A DNA stretch of 64,000 nt. Origin: Mycobacterium paraffinicum. GTDB taxonomy: Bacteria > Actinomycetota > Actinomycetes > Mycobacteriales > Mycobacteriaceae. Shown in pieces: positions 27,187 through 35,667 of this stretch. The stretch is from positions 186,001-250,000 of the forward strand of contig NZ_MPNT01000001.1 in NCBI RefSeq assembly GCF_001907675.1, read 5' to 3'. A program made the position numbers and the translations under genes. Numbering within the stretch: the stretch's first letter is position 1; each line of letters starts with the position of its first letter. The notes beneath the pieces are model-generated. The model searched no databases, was not told the DNA's origin, and worked only from the letters and a program-made list of their open reading frames with translations.

Positions 27187-27293
27187 AGCAAAACCAGCGG
27201 TGGCCGGTGCTGCTGATCGAGACCAGGCTCGCCACCGACAATGCGGACGAGAAGGCAACCTTGTGAAGACCGAAGCTGGGCGAGGAAGTGTCG

Positions 27294-28124
27294 ATGGATT
27301 CAGGTAGCGCCCACTTCTGGCAAACGGACACCAACGTTTTCGTGCCAACGGATTACGCCGAAGTACAGAGTCTATGGGGCGAGGATCATGTCGTCGGTGC
27401 CGCCGTTGCCGGGCTCGCGGCCCTCAGGCTTGACACCGCTTTCGGCCTGCCCGACTTCACCCCGGCACGCTTGACGGTCGATCTGTTCAAATCGCCCCGG
27501 AGGGTTCCCATGACCACGACGGTCGATTTGGTACGCGACGGCCGTCGGGTCCGAAACTCGGTGTGCACCATTGAGCAGGAGGGTGTCACCGTCGCTCGAG
27601 CCGTGCTCGTGCAGTACCGCCGTAGTGAGGCGCCGGACGGTCATGAGTGGACGCCAAAGGCGGAAAAGCTGGAGGCGCCCAGTCTGGAGGGTCTGACCGC
27701 GCAGAACGGATCGGTGCGGCAACTGCAGAGCACCGAACTCGGATGGACGTCAAAGATTGCCGATCACCAGAACGTGGCCCGCAAGCGCGTCGTCATCCGT
27801 AGCGTAGATATCGTTGCCGGCCAACCGAATACGCCATTTGTGCAAGCGGCCGCGGCCGCCGAAGCAACCAGCCTGGTCACGAACCTGGGCACTGCCGGTG
27901 TCGGCTACATCAACGGAGATCTAACCGTAGCGCTCGCCCGGCTGCCCCGCAGCGACTGGATCTGTGTGCACGCGGACACTCACTCGGTGTCAGACGGCAT
28001 CGCCGTCGGTACGGCCACGCTGTTGGATAATGCCGGCGCATTCGGGTCTGGATTGGTGACTGCGTTGAGCAATCGGCATGCTCAGATAGATTTCGCTGAA
28101 ACCAGCCCTGCCTCAGGTCAATAA
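27294..28124 (+). CDS. Acyl-CoA thioesterase-like double-hotdog protein, copy 2
   Basis: A 276-residue paralogue of copy 1, similar end to end (shared LPDFTPARLTVDLFK, RNSVC-IEQ, GWTS, VAGQ-NTPFV, ATSLVTNLGTAG and GSGLVTALSNR). ATG 27294 has GAGGAA at six bases, the same arrangement as copy 1; a GTG two codons earlier is possible. The 107-base spacer suggests a tandem duplication read as one transcript. A degraded third copy lies at 29663. Confidence 0.82.
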   Translation: MDSGSAHFWQTDTNVFVPTDYAEVQSLWGEDHVVGAAVAGLAALRLDTAFGLPDFTPARLTVDLFKSPRRVPMTTTVDLVRDGRRVRNSVCTIEQEGVTVARAVLVQYRRSEAPDGHEWTPKAEKLEAPSLEGLTAQNGSVRQLQSTELGWTSKIADHQNVARKRVVIRSVDIVAGQPNTPFVQAAAAAEATSLVTNLGTAGVGYINGDLTVALARLPRSDWICVHADTHSVSDGIAVGTATLLDNAGAFGSGLVTALSNRHAQIDFAETSPASGQ

Positions 28125-28190
28125 GGGCAGCAAGGTGGTAACGGCGCCGCGTTGCCGTCCGTCAACTTTCGACGAACCGAGTCGTTGCAA

Positions 28191-28373
28191 TCAGCCAGGC
28201 GCGAGTGCGGCCAGATCGAGCCCGTTGGGGTGCGTACAGGTGTGATGACCTCCCACAAATGGATTCCAGTACGGCTCACCGAGATCGGGTAAACCGTGGT
28301 GGTGAGGCGCGGTGATGGTATTGGTGCCTTTAATCCAGTCGCGTGAGGTGGGCGCCCCGCCGTCACCTGAGAA
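28191..28373 (-). pseudogene. Possible C-terminal gene relic
   Basis: The minus-strand frame reads GGAPTSRDWIKGT, then ITAPHHHGLPDLGEP, YWNPFVGGHHTCTHP and LDLAALAPG before TGA at 28191. The mix of aromatic, Gly, His and Pro residues looks like real protein rather than high-GC shadow, but upstream the frame turns Ser/Arg-rich and has no start. I do not recognise the family. Confidence 0.3.
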
Positions 28374-28622
28374 CGCGCGGGACGCGCTCCTGGACCCCCG
28401 GGAAGCCGCCGGCCGTGCGGCGCGCTGAAATGCGTTTCGGTACCGACGACGCGGACACCTACAAGAGGGCGAGAACGGCTATCGCGTGTTCTCCCATCCA
28501 GGATTTCCAGAGAGTTGTCTTGTTCTTCGGGGCTGCTGCCCCGTCACTTGCCTGGCGCGTTTCCCGCCGACATGCGATCGCGGGAAACTAAGACGCCCGC
28601 TTTCAAAGTCTAGCTAATCCTC

Positions 28623-28640
28623 GGCCATTATCTAATGGCC
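28623..28640. promoter_or_regulatory. Perfect inverted repeat upstream of the SDR gene
   Basis: GGCCATTA-TC-TAATGGCC has 8-bp perfect arms and a 2-base centre. It lies 75 bases before ATG 28715, next to GGTATGGTATG, which could hold a -10 hexamer. It differs from both other operator types in the window. Confidence 0.5.
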
Positions 28641-28714
28641 ATAGGTATGGTATGCGACTGAGCAGCGCTCACGGCAACATCACACTCAGGCCGACCGGGT
28701 AGGGAACGACGATC

Positions 28715-29581
28715 ATGGGCAGAGTCGCGGGAAAGGTCGCGTTCATTACTGGCGCGGGAATGGGTCAGGGACGATCGCACGCGGTGCGGCTCGCCGAGGA
28801 GGGTGCCGACATCATCGCGACCGATCTTGGGGTTCCGTATGATCCGGCGGGGCAGCTGAGTTATGACCCCGCAACTCCAGAACAGCTGGAGGAAACGCGC
28901 GCGTTTGTCGAGGCGACGGGCCGCAAGTGCTTCACCATGGCGGCCGACGTCCGGAACCGCGACGCGCTGCAAGCCGCGGTCCACGCGGGCACCGCCGCGG
29001 TCGGCCCGATCGACGTCGTCGTCGCCAACGCCGGGGTCCTATCGGTGCACGCCAGTTCGCTCGAGGTTTCCGACGCGACCTTCGACATGGTCGTCGATAC
29101 CAACCTGAAGGGCGTCTGGAACACCATCCTCGCGACCGCGCCGGGGATGATCGAGCGGAAAGTGGGCGGCTCGATGATCCTGGTCAGTTCGGCTGCCGGC
29201 CTCCGAGGCCACCTCGGGTATGCCCACTACGCGGCAGCCAAGCATGGCGTTGTCGGGCTCATGCGAGCGTTCGCGAACGAGCTCGCGCCGCACCGGATCA
29301 GGGTGAACAGCATTCACCCCACCTGCGTCGCGTCACCCGGGATGGGTCTTGCCTGCGGGGTCGGGGCGATGGAGATCTTCATGGCCAACCCCAGGATGGC
29401 GATGCAGGCAACGAACCTGCTTCCCGACCTCGATACCGACCCGGATGAGCCCTATCAAGGCGTCCCCGGTCTCACCGAGAACGAGGTTTCGCATACGGTG
29501 CTCTTCCTCGCATCGGATGAGGCTCGCTACATCACCGGGATCACGATGCCAGTTGATGCCGGTTGCACGAACAAGCCCTGA
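28715..29581 (+). CDS. Mycofactocin-coupled-type SDR
   Basis: A 288-residue SDR beginning MGRVAGKVAFITGAGMGQGRS. The GQGRSHAVRLAEEGADI pattern and the insertion after the second strand are those of SDRs that hold NAD permanently and pass electrons to mycofactocin (TIGR03971-like). The active site is YAAAKHG and the C-terminus ends PVDAGCTNKP. Such enzymes oxidise alcohols. No mycofactocin synthesis gene is in the window, so it must rely on a cluster elsewhere. Relatives are at 48970 and 62094. Confidence 0.87.
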   Translation: MGRVAGKVAFITGAGMGQGRSHAVRLAEEGADIIATDLGVPYDPAGQLSYDPATPEQLEETRAFVEATGRKCFTMAADVRNRDALQAAVHAGTAAVGPIDVVVANAGVLSVHASSLEVSDATFDMVVDTNLKGVWNTILATAPGMIERKVGGSMILVSSAAGLRGHLGYAHYAAAKHGVVGLMRAFANELAPHRIRVNSIHPTCVASPGMGLACGVGAMEIFMANPRMAMQATNLLPDLDTDPDEPYQGVPGLTENEVSHTVLFLASDEARYITGITMPVDAGCTNKP

Positions 29582-29662
29582 GAGGCGGTTACTTTCTCCG
29601 CACGGACCGGTGGCTGCCCGTAGCGAGCCGCCCATCGGGGTACCACCGCTAGCGAACGCGGA

Positions 29663-29777
29663 AACGCACTCGGAACGGCCACGCTGCCGGATGGTTTCGG
29701 GTGCATTCGACTCTGGCTTGGCGGCTGCGGGACACACTCGGATTGATTTCGCCGAAACCACGCCCGCTTTAAGTTAA
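29663..29777 (+). pseudogene. Relic of a third thioesterase copy
   Basis: From 29663 one frame reads NALGTATLPD; after a frameshift near 29695 the next frame reads SGAFDSGLAAAGHTRIDFAE, then TTPALS and a stop at 29777. This matches the C-termini of the two thioesterase-like genes (GTATLLDNAGAFGSGL and QIDFAETSPASGQ in copy 2). Nothing recognisable of the first 230 residues remains, so it is a decayed 3' end. Confidence 0.75.
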
Positions 29778-29833
29778 TGAACTTTAATAACGTCGGATAG
29801 GGCAGCCGTATGTAGACCCAGATCGGAGGAACG

Positions 29834-30319
29834 ATGACCGACCAAAATGCTGAGGCTGTCGACCCGTCAATCTTTACGACCAATCCGCACCCTCTCGTGT
29901 TCGAAGCGGTGATCGCGGCGCCCGTTGAGAGAGTATTCGACGCAGTTGCGGCTCACCCCGAGACGTGGCATCGGTGGTATCCCATGGTGGGCAAGAACTG
30001 CCGGTACACGACACCGCCACCGCACGGTGTGGGTTCTGAACGGTATATCACCTCATTCGGTTGGACGATTCGAGAGCGCATCATCGTCTGGGATGAACCT
30101 CACCGCTGGGCGTTCTATGTTCTGCCCGGCCAGTTACCCGGCCAGGCCTTTGCCGAGGATTACCGTTTCGAACCGGCTGTCGGCAAGACCAGATTCACAT
30201 GGACGGTAGCGATAGAGGGATCTCGCGCTGCTCACTTCGGTATGAGTATCACGGGAGGTCCGGTTTTCAGGCGCGCGGTAACCCGCCTAGAACGCGAATT
30301 GACAACGAAGACCACATAA
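29834..30319 (+). CDS. SRPBCC (polyketide cyclase/START-like) family protein
   Basis: A 161-residue protein with the SRPBCC opening FEAVIAAPVERVFDAVAAHPETWHRWYP, a helix-grip fold that forms a deep hydrophobic cavity, and a C-terminal helix containing RRAVTRLERELT. Members bind or transform lipids, polyketides and aromatics. AGATCGGAGGAACG gives a strong ribosome-binding site ahead of ATG 29834. It converges with the SnoaL gene at 30350. Exact role unknown. Confidence 0.8.
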   Translation: MTDQNAEAVDPSIFTTNPHPLVFEAVIAAPVERVFDAVAAHPETWHRWYPMVGKNCRYTTPPPHGVGSERYITSFGWTIRERIIVWDEPHRWAFYVLPGQLPGQAFAEDYRFEPAVGKTRFTWTVAIEGSRAAHFGMSITGGPVFRRAVTRLERELTTKTT

Positions 30320-30349
30320 GTCAAGGCGTTACCAGAGCGCAATAGCGCA

Positions 30350-30814
30350 TCAGTGCGCGTCGCCACCTTGTCTGGCCACCGAAACGATGGTGCGGCACTC
30401 GATCAGCCAAGCTCCGTCACTGTCTCGCCGCATCCGGTCTCTGAAACGACCGATGAGGCTGAGGGCGGCCCGCCCTTCCGCGTTGCGGACCACAACCTGA
30501 AAGTCGGTCTCCACGGTCGCGCGGTCCCCGTCGAGATCGATCACGGGGTTTGAGCCGATATGAAGTGAGCGCGGCTGGGTGAAGAGATTTCCTTCATCTG
30601 TCCAGCGACCGGGCGTGCCGCCCGAGAAGGCGCCCTCGAACAGTGCGCCGATGGCGTCGCGGCCGTGATGGGTCTGGCCGGCGGTCTGAAACGTGGCGTC
30701 CTCATGGAACAGGGACGTGAGGCGTTCGGCGTCACCGTCGTCGTTGTAACGCATGTATCTTTCGATGACGTCCCTGATTTTGAGGCGCTCCAGCCACTCC
30801 TGCACATCGTCCAC
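30350..30814 (-). CDS. SnoaL-like/NTF2-fold protein
   Basis: A 154-residue SnoaL_4-type protein: LERLKIRDVIERYMRYNDDGD, then LFHEDATFQTAG, GRDAI and a C-terminal strand with DGAWLIECRTIVS. It is the last minus-strand gene of the run that begins with the CaiB gene at 39311, separated from the DapB-like gene by 38 bases. A small dehydratase/isomerase or binding role is likely. Confidence 0.8.
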   Translation of the reverse strand: MDDVQEWLERLKIRDVIERYMRYNDDGDAERLTSLFHEDATFQTAGQTHHGRDAIGALFEGAFSGGTPGRWTDEGNLFTQPRSLHIGSNPVIDLDGDRATVETDFQVVVRNAEGRAALSLIGRFRDRMRRDSDGAWLIECRTIVSVARQGGDAH

Positions 30815-30852
30815 GCGTAACTCCTTGCATTACTTAGTGATTCGCGCCCCGA

Positions 30853-31914
30853 CTAGCGCACGACACCACGCCCGGTGATCAGTCCGACATCGTTGGCGCC
30901 CAGCATCCCCGGCGCCGCTTGGCAGACCTTGGGGATCGCGTGCAGCACACGCATGGCGGTGATGAGCAGGCCCGCCGTATTGTGATCGCCGTCCTCGCCG
31001 ACCATCTCGATCTCTGCCCGCATGGCCGGCGATCCCTCCACGGTGATGGTGTAGGCCTTTCCGGAGGACTGCGGCCAGTCAGGCGCCGCGTCGTCGTGCA
31101 TGCGGTTGACGTGCCCGACGCCGATCAATGGGCGCCCCGCGACGATGCCCTGGAGTTCGAATCTCAACGCCGCGGTTGTACCCGCCGGGATGATTCGGCC
31201 AGACGAAAGGTGAAGTTCCACTTCGGTATTCCAGCGCTCGACGACTTCGACGATGTCGTCGAGCTCGACCCCGAGTCCTTCCGCGATGCTATGGACCGAA
31301 CCGCCCCCGAGGCGCTTGAGCACACCCGGCGCAAGAAACGGGGGGACGTACTGCGGCGGTTTGCCGAAGCCCATCATCTCGAACAGGATCTCCGGCTGTT
31401 CGTAAGTGGCGTAACTCGATACCTCCTGGACCCGGATGAAATCCAGTCGCTCAACCGCACCTGTCAGGGCCAGCGGAATGACCTCCGTCGAAAACCCTGG
31501 ATCGTTACCGGACGTGAAACACGACGTGCCGCCGGCCTGACAGGCCGCTTCGATCTGCGCGAGAACCGCTGGTTCGGCACTACCTCGATGCAGCAGGCTC
31601 ACCACGGATGTGGAGACCACGTTGGCACCGGTTTCGAGCGCGAAGCAGATGTCGTTGACGGCATCGTAGGGACGGCGGTCGCCGGCGGCTGTGTAGCACA
31701 CGACGTCTGGCGATAAAGCAAGCGCTTCCGCCGGGTCGCTCGTCGCGAGAATTCCGACCTTGTCGAGGCCGCACAGTTCGCCGGCGTCAACCCCAATCTT
31801 TTCGGCGTTGTGCACGACGACGCCGACGAGTTCGAGATCCCGGTGCTCGATGATGGCCTTCAGGGCCATGCGACCGACGTTGCCGGTTCCCCAGAGCACC
31901 ACCCGGTAAGTCAT
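30853..31914 (-). CDS. DapB-like NAD(P)H-dependent oxidoreductase
   Basis: A 353-residue paralogue of the gene at 1518, starting RVVLWGTGNVGRMALKAI and continuing with VVVHNAEKIGVDAGELCGL. ATG 31914 is chosen: it places the Rossmann motif at the N-terminus and leaves a 16-base gap to the crotonase stop at 31931. The frame is open to 31986, but that overlap would be Arg-rich shadow. It ends the catabolic core of the operon that starts at 39311. Confidence 0.82.
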   Translation of the reverse strand: MTYRVVLWGTGNVGRMALKAIIEHRDLELVGVVVHNAEKIGVDAGELCGLDKVGILATSDPAEALALSPDVVCYTAAGDRRPYDAVNDICFALETGANVVSTSVVSLLHRGSAEPAVLAQIEAACQAGGTSCFTSGNDPGFSTEVIPLALTGAVERLDFIRVQEVSSYATYEQPEILFEMMGFGKPPQYVPPFLAPGVLKRLGGGSVHSIAEGLGVELDDIVEVVERWNTEVELHLSSGRIIPAGTTAALRFELQGIVAGRPLIGVGHVNRMHDDAAPDWPQSSGKAYTITVEGSPAMRAEIEMVGEDGDHNTAGLLITAMRVLHAIPKVCQAAPGMLGANDVGLITGRGVVR

Positions 31915-31930
31915 ACGCTGACCGCGCCGG

Positions 31931-32737
31931 CTAGCCGAGGTCGATCGGCCCCGCATCGGCCCAAACGGGCTCCCGCTTCTCGGCAAATGCCTTCGGCCCC
32001 TCCTTGGCGTCGCCGCACTTGAGCACGATGCGGGCGGCGGCCTTATTCAACTCCCACGCATCGGCCTCGGTGGCCTCCAGCGACCGAAGCATCAGCTCGC
32101 GCGACACCAGCACCGAAGTCGGCGAGGCAGAAGCAAAGCTGCGCGCCAGCCGCAGCGCCTCGGGCAGCACCTGATCGGGGGCCACCACCTCGTTGACCAG
32201 TCCGAGCTCGAGCGCCCGCTGAGCACTGATCGGCTCACCCGACATCACCATCTCCAGCGCGACGGACCGCGGGATGCGCTTGGCCAGCCGAATCACCCCG
32301 CCGGCGCCGGCGTGCATACCGACCTTGACCTCGGGCAGGGCGAACTTCGCGCTCGACGCGGCGATCGCGCAGTCGGCGGCGAGCAGGATCTCCAGGCCGC
32401 CACCGAACGCGGTGCCGTTCACCGCGACCACCAGCGGCTTGACCAGCTTGCGCGACGTGATGCCGGCGAACCCCCCCTTCTCGGTGAAAAAGCCGCCCTT
32501 CGGCCCGACCTTGGCGAACGCCCGCAAATCCATTCCCGCGCAGAAGGCCTTCTCCCCCGCCCCGGTCAGCACGACGGCGCGCACCTTGGGGTCGGCGTCG
32601 AGATCGTCGAGCGCCGCCTCGATTCCGGCGGCGACATCCGGGTCGATGACGTTGCGGGCGTCGGGCCGGTTGATCGTGATGATGCCGACCCATTCCTCGC
32701 GCTCGACGAGAACCTTGGGCGCCTCTGTTTCGCTCAT
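31931..32737 (-). CDS. Enoyl-CoA hydratase/isomerase (crotonase)
   Basis: A 268-residue crotonase. GEKAFCAGMDLRAF forms the first oxyanion-hole segment, NGTAFGGGLEILLAADCAIA the second, and FALPEVKVGMHAGAGG carries the conserved Glu of the P-E-V motif. It hydrates or isomerises enoyl-CoA. ATGA overlap with the DUF35 gene upstream (32734) couples it to the Ltp-like/DUF35 aldolase pair, a usual order in side-chain degradation: hydration, then retro-aldol cleavage. Confidence 0.9.
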   Translation of the reverse strand: MSETEAPKVLVEREEWVGIITINRPDARNVIDPDVAAGIEAALDDLDADPKVRAVVLTGAGEKAFCAGMDLRAFAKVGPKGGFFTEKGGFAGITSRKLVKPLVVAVNGTAFGGGLEILLAADCAIAASSAKFALPEVKVGMHAGAGGVIRLAKRIPRSVALEMVMSGEPISAQRALELGLVNEVVAPDQVLPEALRLARSFASASPTSVLVSRELMLRSLEATEADAWELNKAAARIVLKCGDAKEGPKAFAEKREPVWADAGPIDLG

Positions 32738-33171
32738 GTGTCACTCTCTGTGTCGGTTGGTTCAAAGTGCAGGAACGTCACCTCTGGGGTCGCGTCGAGA
32801 AAGGTGCCGCGGACCCGCTGCCCGATGTGGATCTCCTCGGGGGTCACGTTGTTCACCGGGCCCACGAGCTTGACCTCGGGGGCAGCATCCAGCTCCACCA
32901 CCGCAACCGAATACGGCAGTTCGGAATCGAACTTCGATCCGGTCGCGTGGTGCTGGGTCGTGAACGAATAGATCGTTCCCGTCGGGTCGACCTCGGTCCA
33001 CGACAGCGCGAAACTGGTGCAGTTGCTGCACATTTGGCGCGGGTACCACAGCCACGTCTGGCAGTCGTCGCACCGCTGCACCAGAACCTGGTGGCGCTTG
33101 AGGCCCTCCCAATGCGGTTGGTCGGTTTCCGTCGGCCTCGGCAGCGGTTTCTTGTACTCGACGTCACTCAC
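32734..33171 (-). CDS. DUF35 zinc-ribbon/OB-fold protein, partner of the Ltp-like aldolase
   Basis: A 145-residue protein with a rubredoxin-like zinc ribbon (QRCDDCQTW and QMCSNCTS) followed by an OB-fold with YSFTTQHHATG and PYSVAVVELD. In steroid degradation a DUF35 domain binds the thiolase-like Ltp2 and is needed for its aldolase activity. It overlaps the Ltp-like gene (33168) and the crotonase (31931 frame) by 4 bases each, so this is one of three such pairs in the window. Confidence 0.88.
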   Translation of the reverse strand: MSDVEYKKPLPRPTETDQPHWEGLKRHQVLVQRCDDCQTWLWYPRQMCSNCTSFALSWTEVDPTGTIYSFTTQHHATGSKFDSELPYSVAVVELDAAPEVKLVGPVNNVTPEEIHIGQRVRGTFLDATPEVTFLHFEPTDTESDT

Positions 33172-34337
33172 TTCAGGCCTCCTTCCAACAGAACCACGGC
33201 GTTGTCGCCGAAGTCACCGCTGCCCGTGACCAGTCCCCGCTTGGCGCCCGTCACCTGCGCCTCGCCCGCGGTTCCACGCAGCTGCTTGACGGCTTCGGTG
33301 ATGTGGTTGATGCCCCACAGATGCGCCTGCGAAAGCAGACCTCCGTGCGTGTTGACCGGCAGCGAACCGCCCACCCGGGTACTGCCGGCCATCACGAAGT
33401 CCGCGGCTTCGCCCTGACCGCACAGCCCCAACAGTTCCAACTGCCACAGCACGTTGAACGTGAATGCGTCGTAGAGCTCGGCGAAGTCGACGTCGCCGGG
33501 CTTCCAGCCGGCCTGAGCGAAGGCGCGTTTGCCCGCCTCGGCCATGCCGGTGTGCAGGAACCGCCGCCGAGTGGTCGGCTGGTCGGCCTGGCCGGGGTGT
33601 CCCTCGGCAGCGCCCCGGATGGCGACGGCGTTGCGGTCGCCGGGCTCGGCCGCCGCGACGATGTAGGCCGCACCTCCATCAGTTTCGCGACTGCAGTCGT
33701 ACAGCCGGAAAGGCGCGCTGATCATGCGCGAGGACTGGTGATCCTCGACGGTGATCTCTTTGGCGCCAACGGCTTTGCCGTTCATCAGTGCGTGCCTGGC
33801 CTGGGCAACAGCCACGTGCGCCATCGGCTCGGTCGACTTCCAGCCGTTTTCGTACATGTAGCGCTGCGCCCACATCGCGTAGTACTGGGCCGGCACCAGC
33901 AGGCCGTGCACACCCTCGTAGTTGCGGCGCATGCTGGGGGCTTCGCCGAACATCAGCGTCGGGCCCCGGCGTCCGAGCCGCGCCCCGGACCGGCCGTTGA
34001 ACCCGTAGCAAACCAAAATCCGCGAAGCCAAACCGTTTTCGATCGCAGTCTTGGCGTGGATGAGCGCCGCCGCGGGCCCGGCCCCGCCCAACACCACGGC
34101 CGCGTGGTACCGCAGGTTTTCGATTCCCAGGTTGGTCGTCAGGTCCTCGGTGGTGGCACCGACGACCGTCGGGATGATGATGCCGTCGATATCGTGCGCG
34201 CCGAGCTTAGCGTCGGCCAACGCCGCTTTGGTCGCCTCGAGGCTCAGCCGAAGATCCGAAACGCCTGACTCTTTGGAGAACTCAGTCTCACCGATGCCGA
34301 CGATCGCGGCCTGCACGTCGTTCTTGAGCGTGGTCAT
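33168..34337 (-). CDS. SCP-x thiolase-like (Ltp2-like) aldolase
   Basis: A 389-residue thiolase-fold protein. At the place of the nucleophilic Cys of thiolases it reads VLGGAGPAAALI, without Cys, and the C-terminal NTHGGLLSQAHLWG replaces the G-H-P motif. These are the marks of Ltp2-type enzymes that cleave beta-hydroxyacyl-CoA side chains by retro-aldol reaction. It is the first of a 4-base-overlapping trio with DUF35 and crotonase. Product would be a ketone plus acetyl- or propionyl-CoA (by analogy). Confidence 0.87.
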   Translation of the reverse strand: MTTLKNDVQAAIVGIGETEFSKESGVSDLRLSLEATKAALADAKLGAHDIDGIIIPTVVGATTEDLTTNLGIENLRYHAAVVLGGAGPAAALIHAKTAIENGLASRILVCYGFNGRSGARLGRRGPTLMFGEAPSMRRNYEGVHGLLVPAQYYAMWAQRYMYENGWKSTEPMAHVAVAQARHALMNGKAVGAKEITVEDHQSSRMISAPFRLYDCSRETDGGAAYIVAAAEPGDRNAVAIRGAAEGHPGQADQPTTRRRFLHTGMAEAGKRAFAQAGWKPGDVDFAELYDAFTFNVLWQLELLGLCGQGEAADFVMAGSTRVGGSLPVNTHGGLLSQAHLWGINHITEAVKQLRGTAGEAQVTGAKRGLVTGSGDFGDNAVVLLEGGLK

Positions 34338-34395
34338 GCGCGCCCCCGGTCACCACGGCCGGCGCCGAAGCGCCGCCCGTGGCGCACTGCTGACA

Positions 34396-35598
34396 TCACT
34401 TGTCCGCGGTGAGATTGCGCGGGATCGGCGTCACGACCGGACCGTCCGCCTTCGACGGCAACAGCACGGTGGCCTTGGCTGTGGAGTTCGTCTCACCACG
34501 CTGATTGTCGGCATGCATGTCGATCGAAATCAGGTGGTAACCGTCGACGACTTCCTTGCCGGTCACAGTTCCGTGCCAGGTTGTCGTGTCGCCGAGCAGG
34601 TTGGGCCGCTTGACCGTCGCCGACAGCGTGTGCAGGAAGCCGTCGTCGCCCATCCAGTCGGTGAGCATGTGGGCACCCCACGAGATGCGCTGAGGGCCAA
34701 TGTCATACGCGCCGCCCATGCCGACGTCCTCACCGGTCTTCTTCTCCAGGTGACCACGTCCGGCGGAGTCTTTTGCGCCGGTCCTCTCGGAAATGTGGTA
34801 GTCCTGGTGCCGGGTGCGGTAGCGCACGGCGTCACCGTGCGCGCCGCCGTACGGACCCGCGCCCGACCAGCCCGCGTACCAGGCGATCATGTCGGTGGAG
34901 GTCAGCGGGCCCTTGACCCTAGGCGGCAGCACCTCACCAATTTCGACGTCCTCGGCGTAGCGCGGCTTGGCGCCGCGTGGCATCTCCTCGATCAGGGCCC
35001 GTTCGATCGCGGCAAGCTCGTCGGCGGTGTACTCGTACTCTTCGCGCGCCTTGTACTTCTGCTTGCCTTCCTTCTTCAGCGCGTTGCCGCGTGGGGTCCG
35101 CGCGCACTTGCCGAACGCCTCGCCGACCATCAAACCGTCGGACCGGCGCAGGTAGCGGATGTGGCCGGTCTGCAGCAACCAACGGCTGGCGAACTCGCCG
35201 CCCTTCACGTCCTGCTTATAGAACACCGCGGGGGCGTCGAACGCGTCGCCGCGCTTGATCACGTCGTACCAGATCCAGTCGGTGCCGGCGTAGAGCCACT
35301 GCACGCCGGCAAGGCGCGGTGCCACGGTTGTCCCGTCGACCGAATAGAGGATGGTCGGCGGGGCAAGCATGGCGCCCCACCGGGTGCCCTTGCCGTACTC
35401 GGGGTCGCGCCACAGCGGGTTGCGATCACCGATGCCCTGGGCGAAATGCTGGATCGCGTCGACGTTGACCTCGGTAACCCAGCCCGCCATCCGGTCACGC
35501 CGCAACTGAGTCCCGAGCAATTCGGCTGCGTAGGCGATGGTCTCGTCGGTGATCTCGCCCCACGGCAAGTCCGTCCGCTTCTCCGATACTTCGGTCAT
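34396..35598 (-). CDS. MaoC/FAS1-like double-hotdog dehydratase
   Basis: A 400-residue protein with two hotdog units: an N-terminal FAS1-type dehydratase domain (FAQGIGDRNPLW, WGAMLAPPTILY) and a C-terminal unit (ISWGAHMLTDWMGDDGFL, then SATVKRPNLLGDTTTWHG). Related proteins hydrate enoyl-CoA in steroid side-chain degradation. GAGGAA stands eight bases before ATG 35598. Position in the operon, between CaiB and the Ltp-like gene, fits CoA activation, dehydrogenation, hydration, cleavage. Confidence 0.85.
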   Translation of the reverse strand: MTEVSEKRTDLPWGEITDETIAYAAELLGTQLRRDRMAGWVTEVNVDAIQHFAQGIGDRNPLWRDPEYGKGTRWGAMLAPPTILYSVDGTTVAPRLAGVQWLYAGTDWIWYDVIKRGDAFDAPAVFYKQDVKGGEFASRWLLQTGHIRYLRRSDGLMVGEAFGKCARTPRGNALKKEGKQKYKAREEYEYTADELAAIERALIEEMPRGAKPRYAEDVEIGEVLPPRVKGPLTSTDMIAWYAGWSGAGPYGGAHGDAVRYRTRHQDYHISERTGAKDSAGRGHLEKKTGEDVGMGGAYDIGPQRISWGAHMLTDWMGDDGFLHTLSATVKRPNLLGDTTTWHGTVTGKEVVDGYHLISIDMHADNQRGETNSTAKATVLLPSKADGPVVTPIPRNLTADK

Positions 35599-35667
35599 GC
35601 TTGGTATTCCTCTCTATCTTTCAACCGAATGTGTTCTTGTCTCTTGCGCGATTTGTGGTCGTACGGG

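Larger units (their letters stand above)
28125..28714. other. 590-base intergenic region with coding-like relic and palindrome
   Basis: No intact gene is visible. On the minus strand, 28373-28191 reads as a plausible protein C-terminus ending LDLAALAPG and a stop, but no start codon or upstream domain goes with it. At 28623 there is a perfect palindrome just ahead of the SDR. The rest shows no structure I can assign. Together with the thioesterase relic at 29663 this points to a stretch that has lost genes. Confidence 0.5.
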
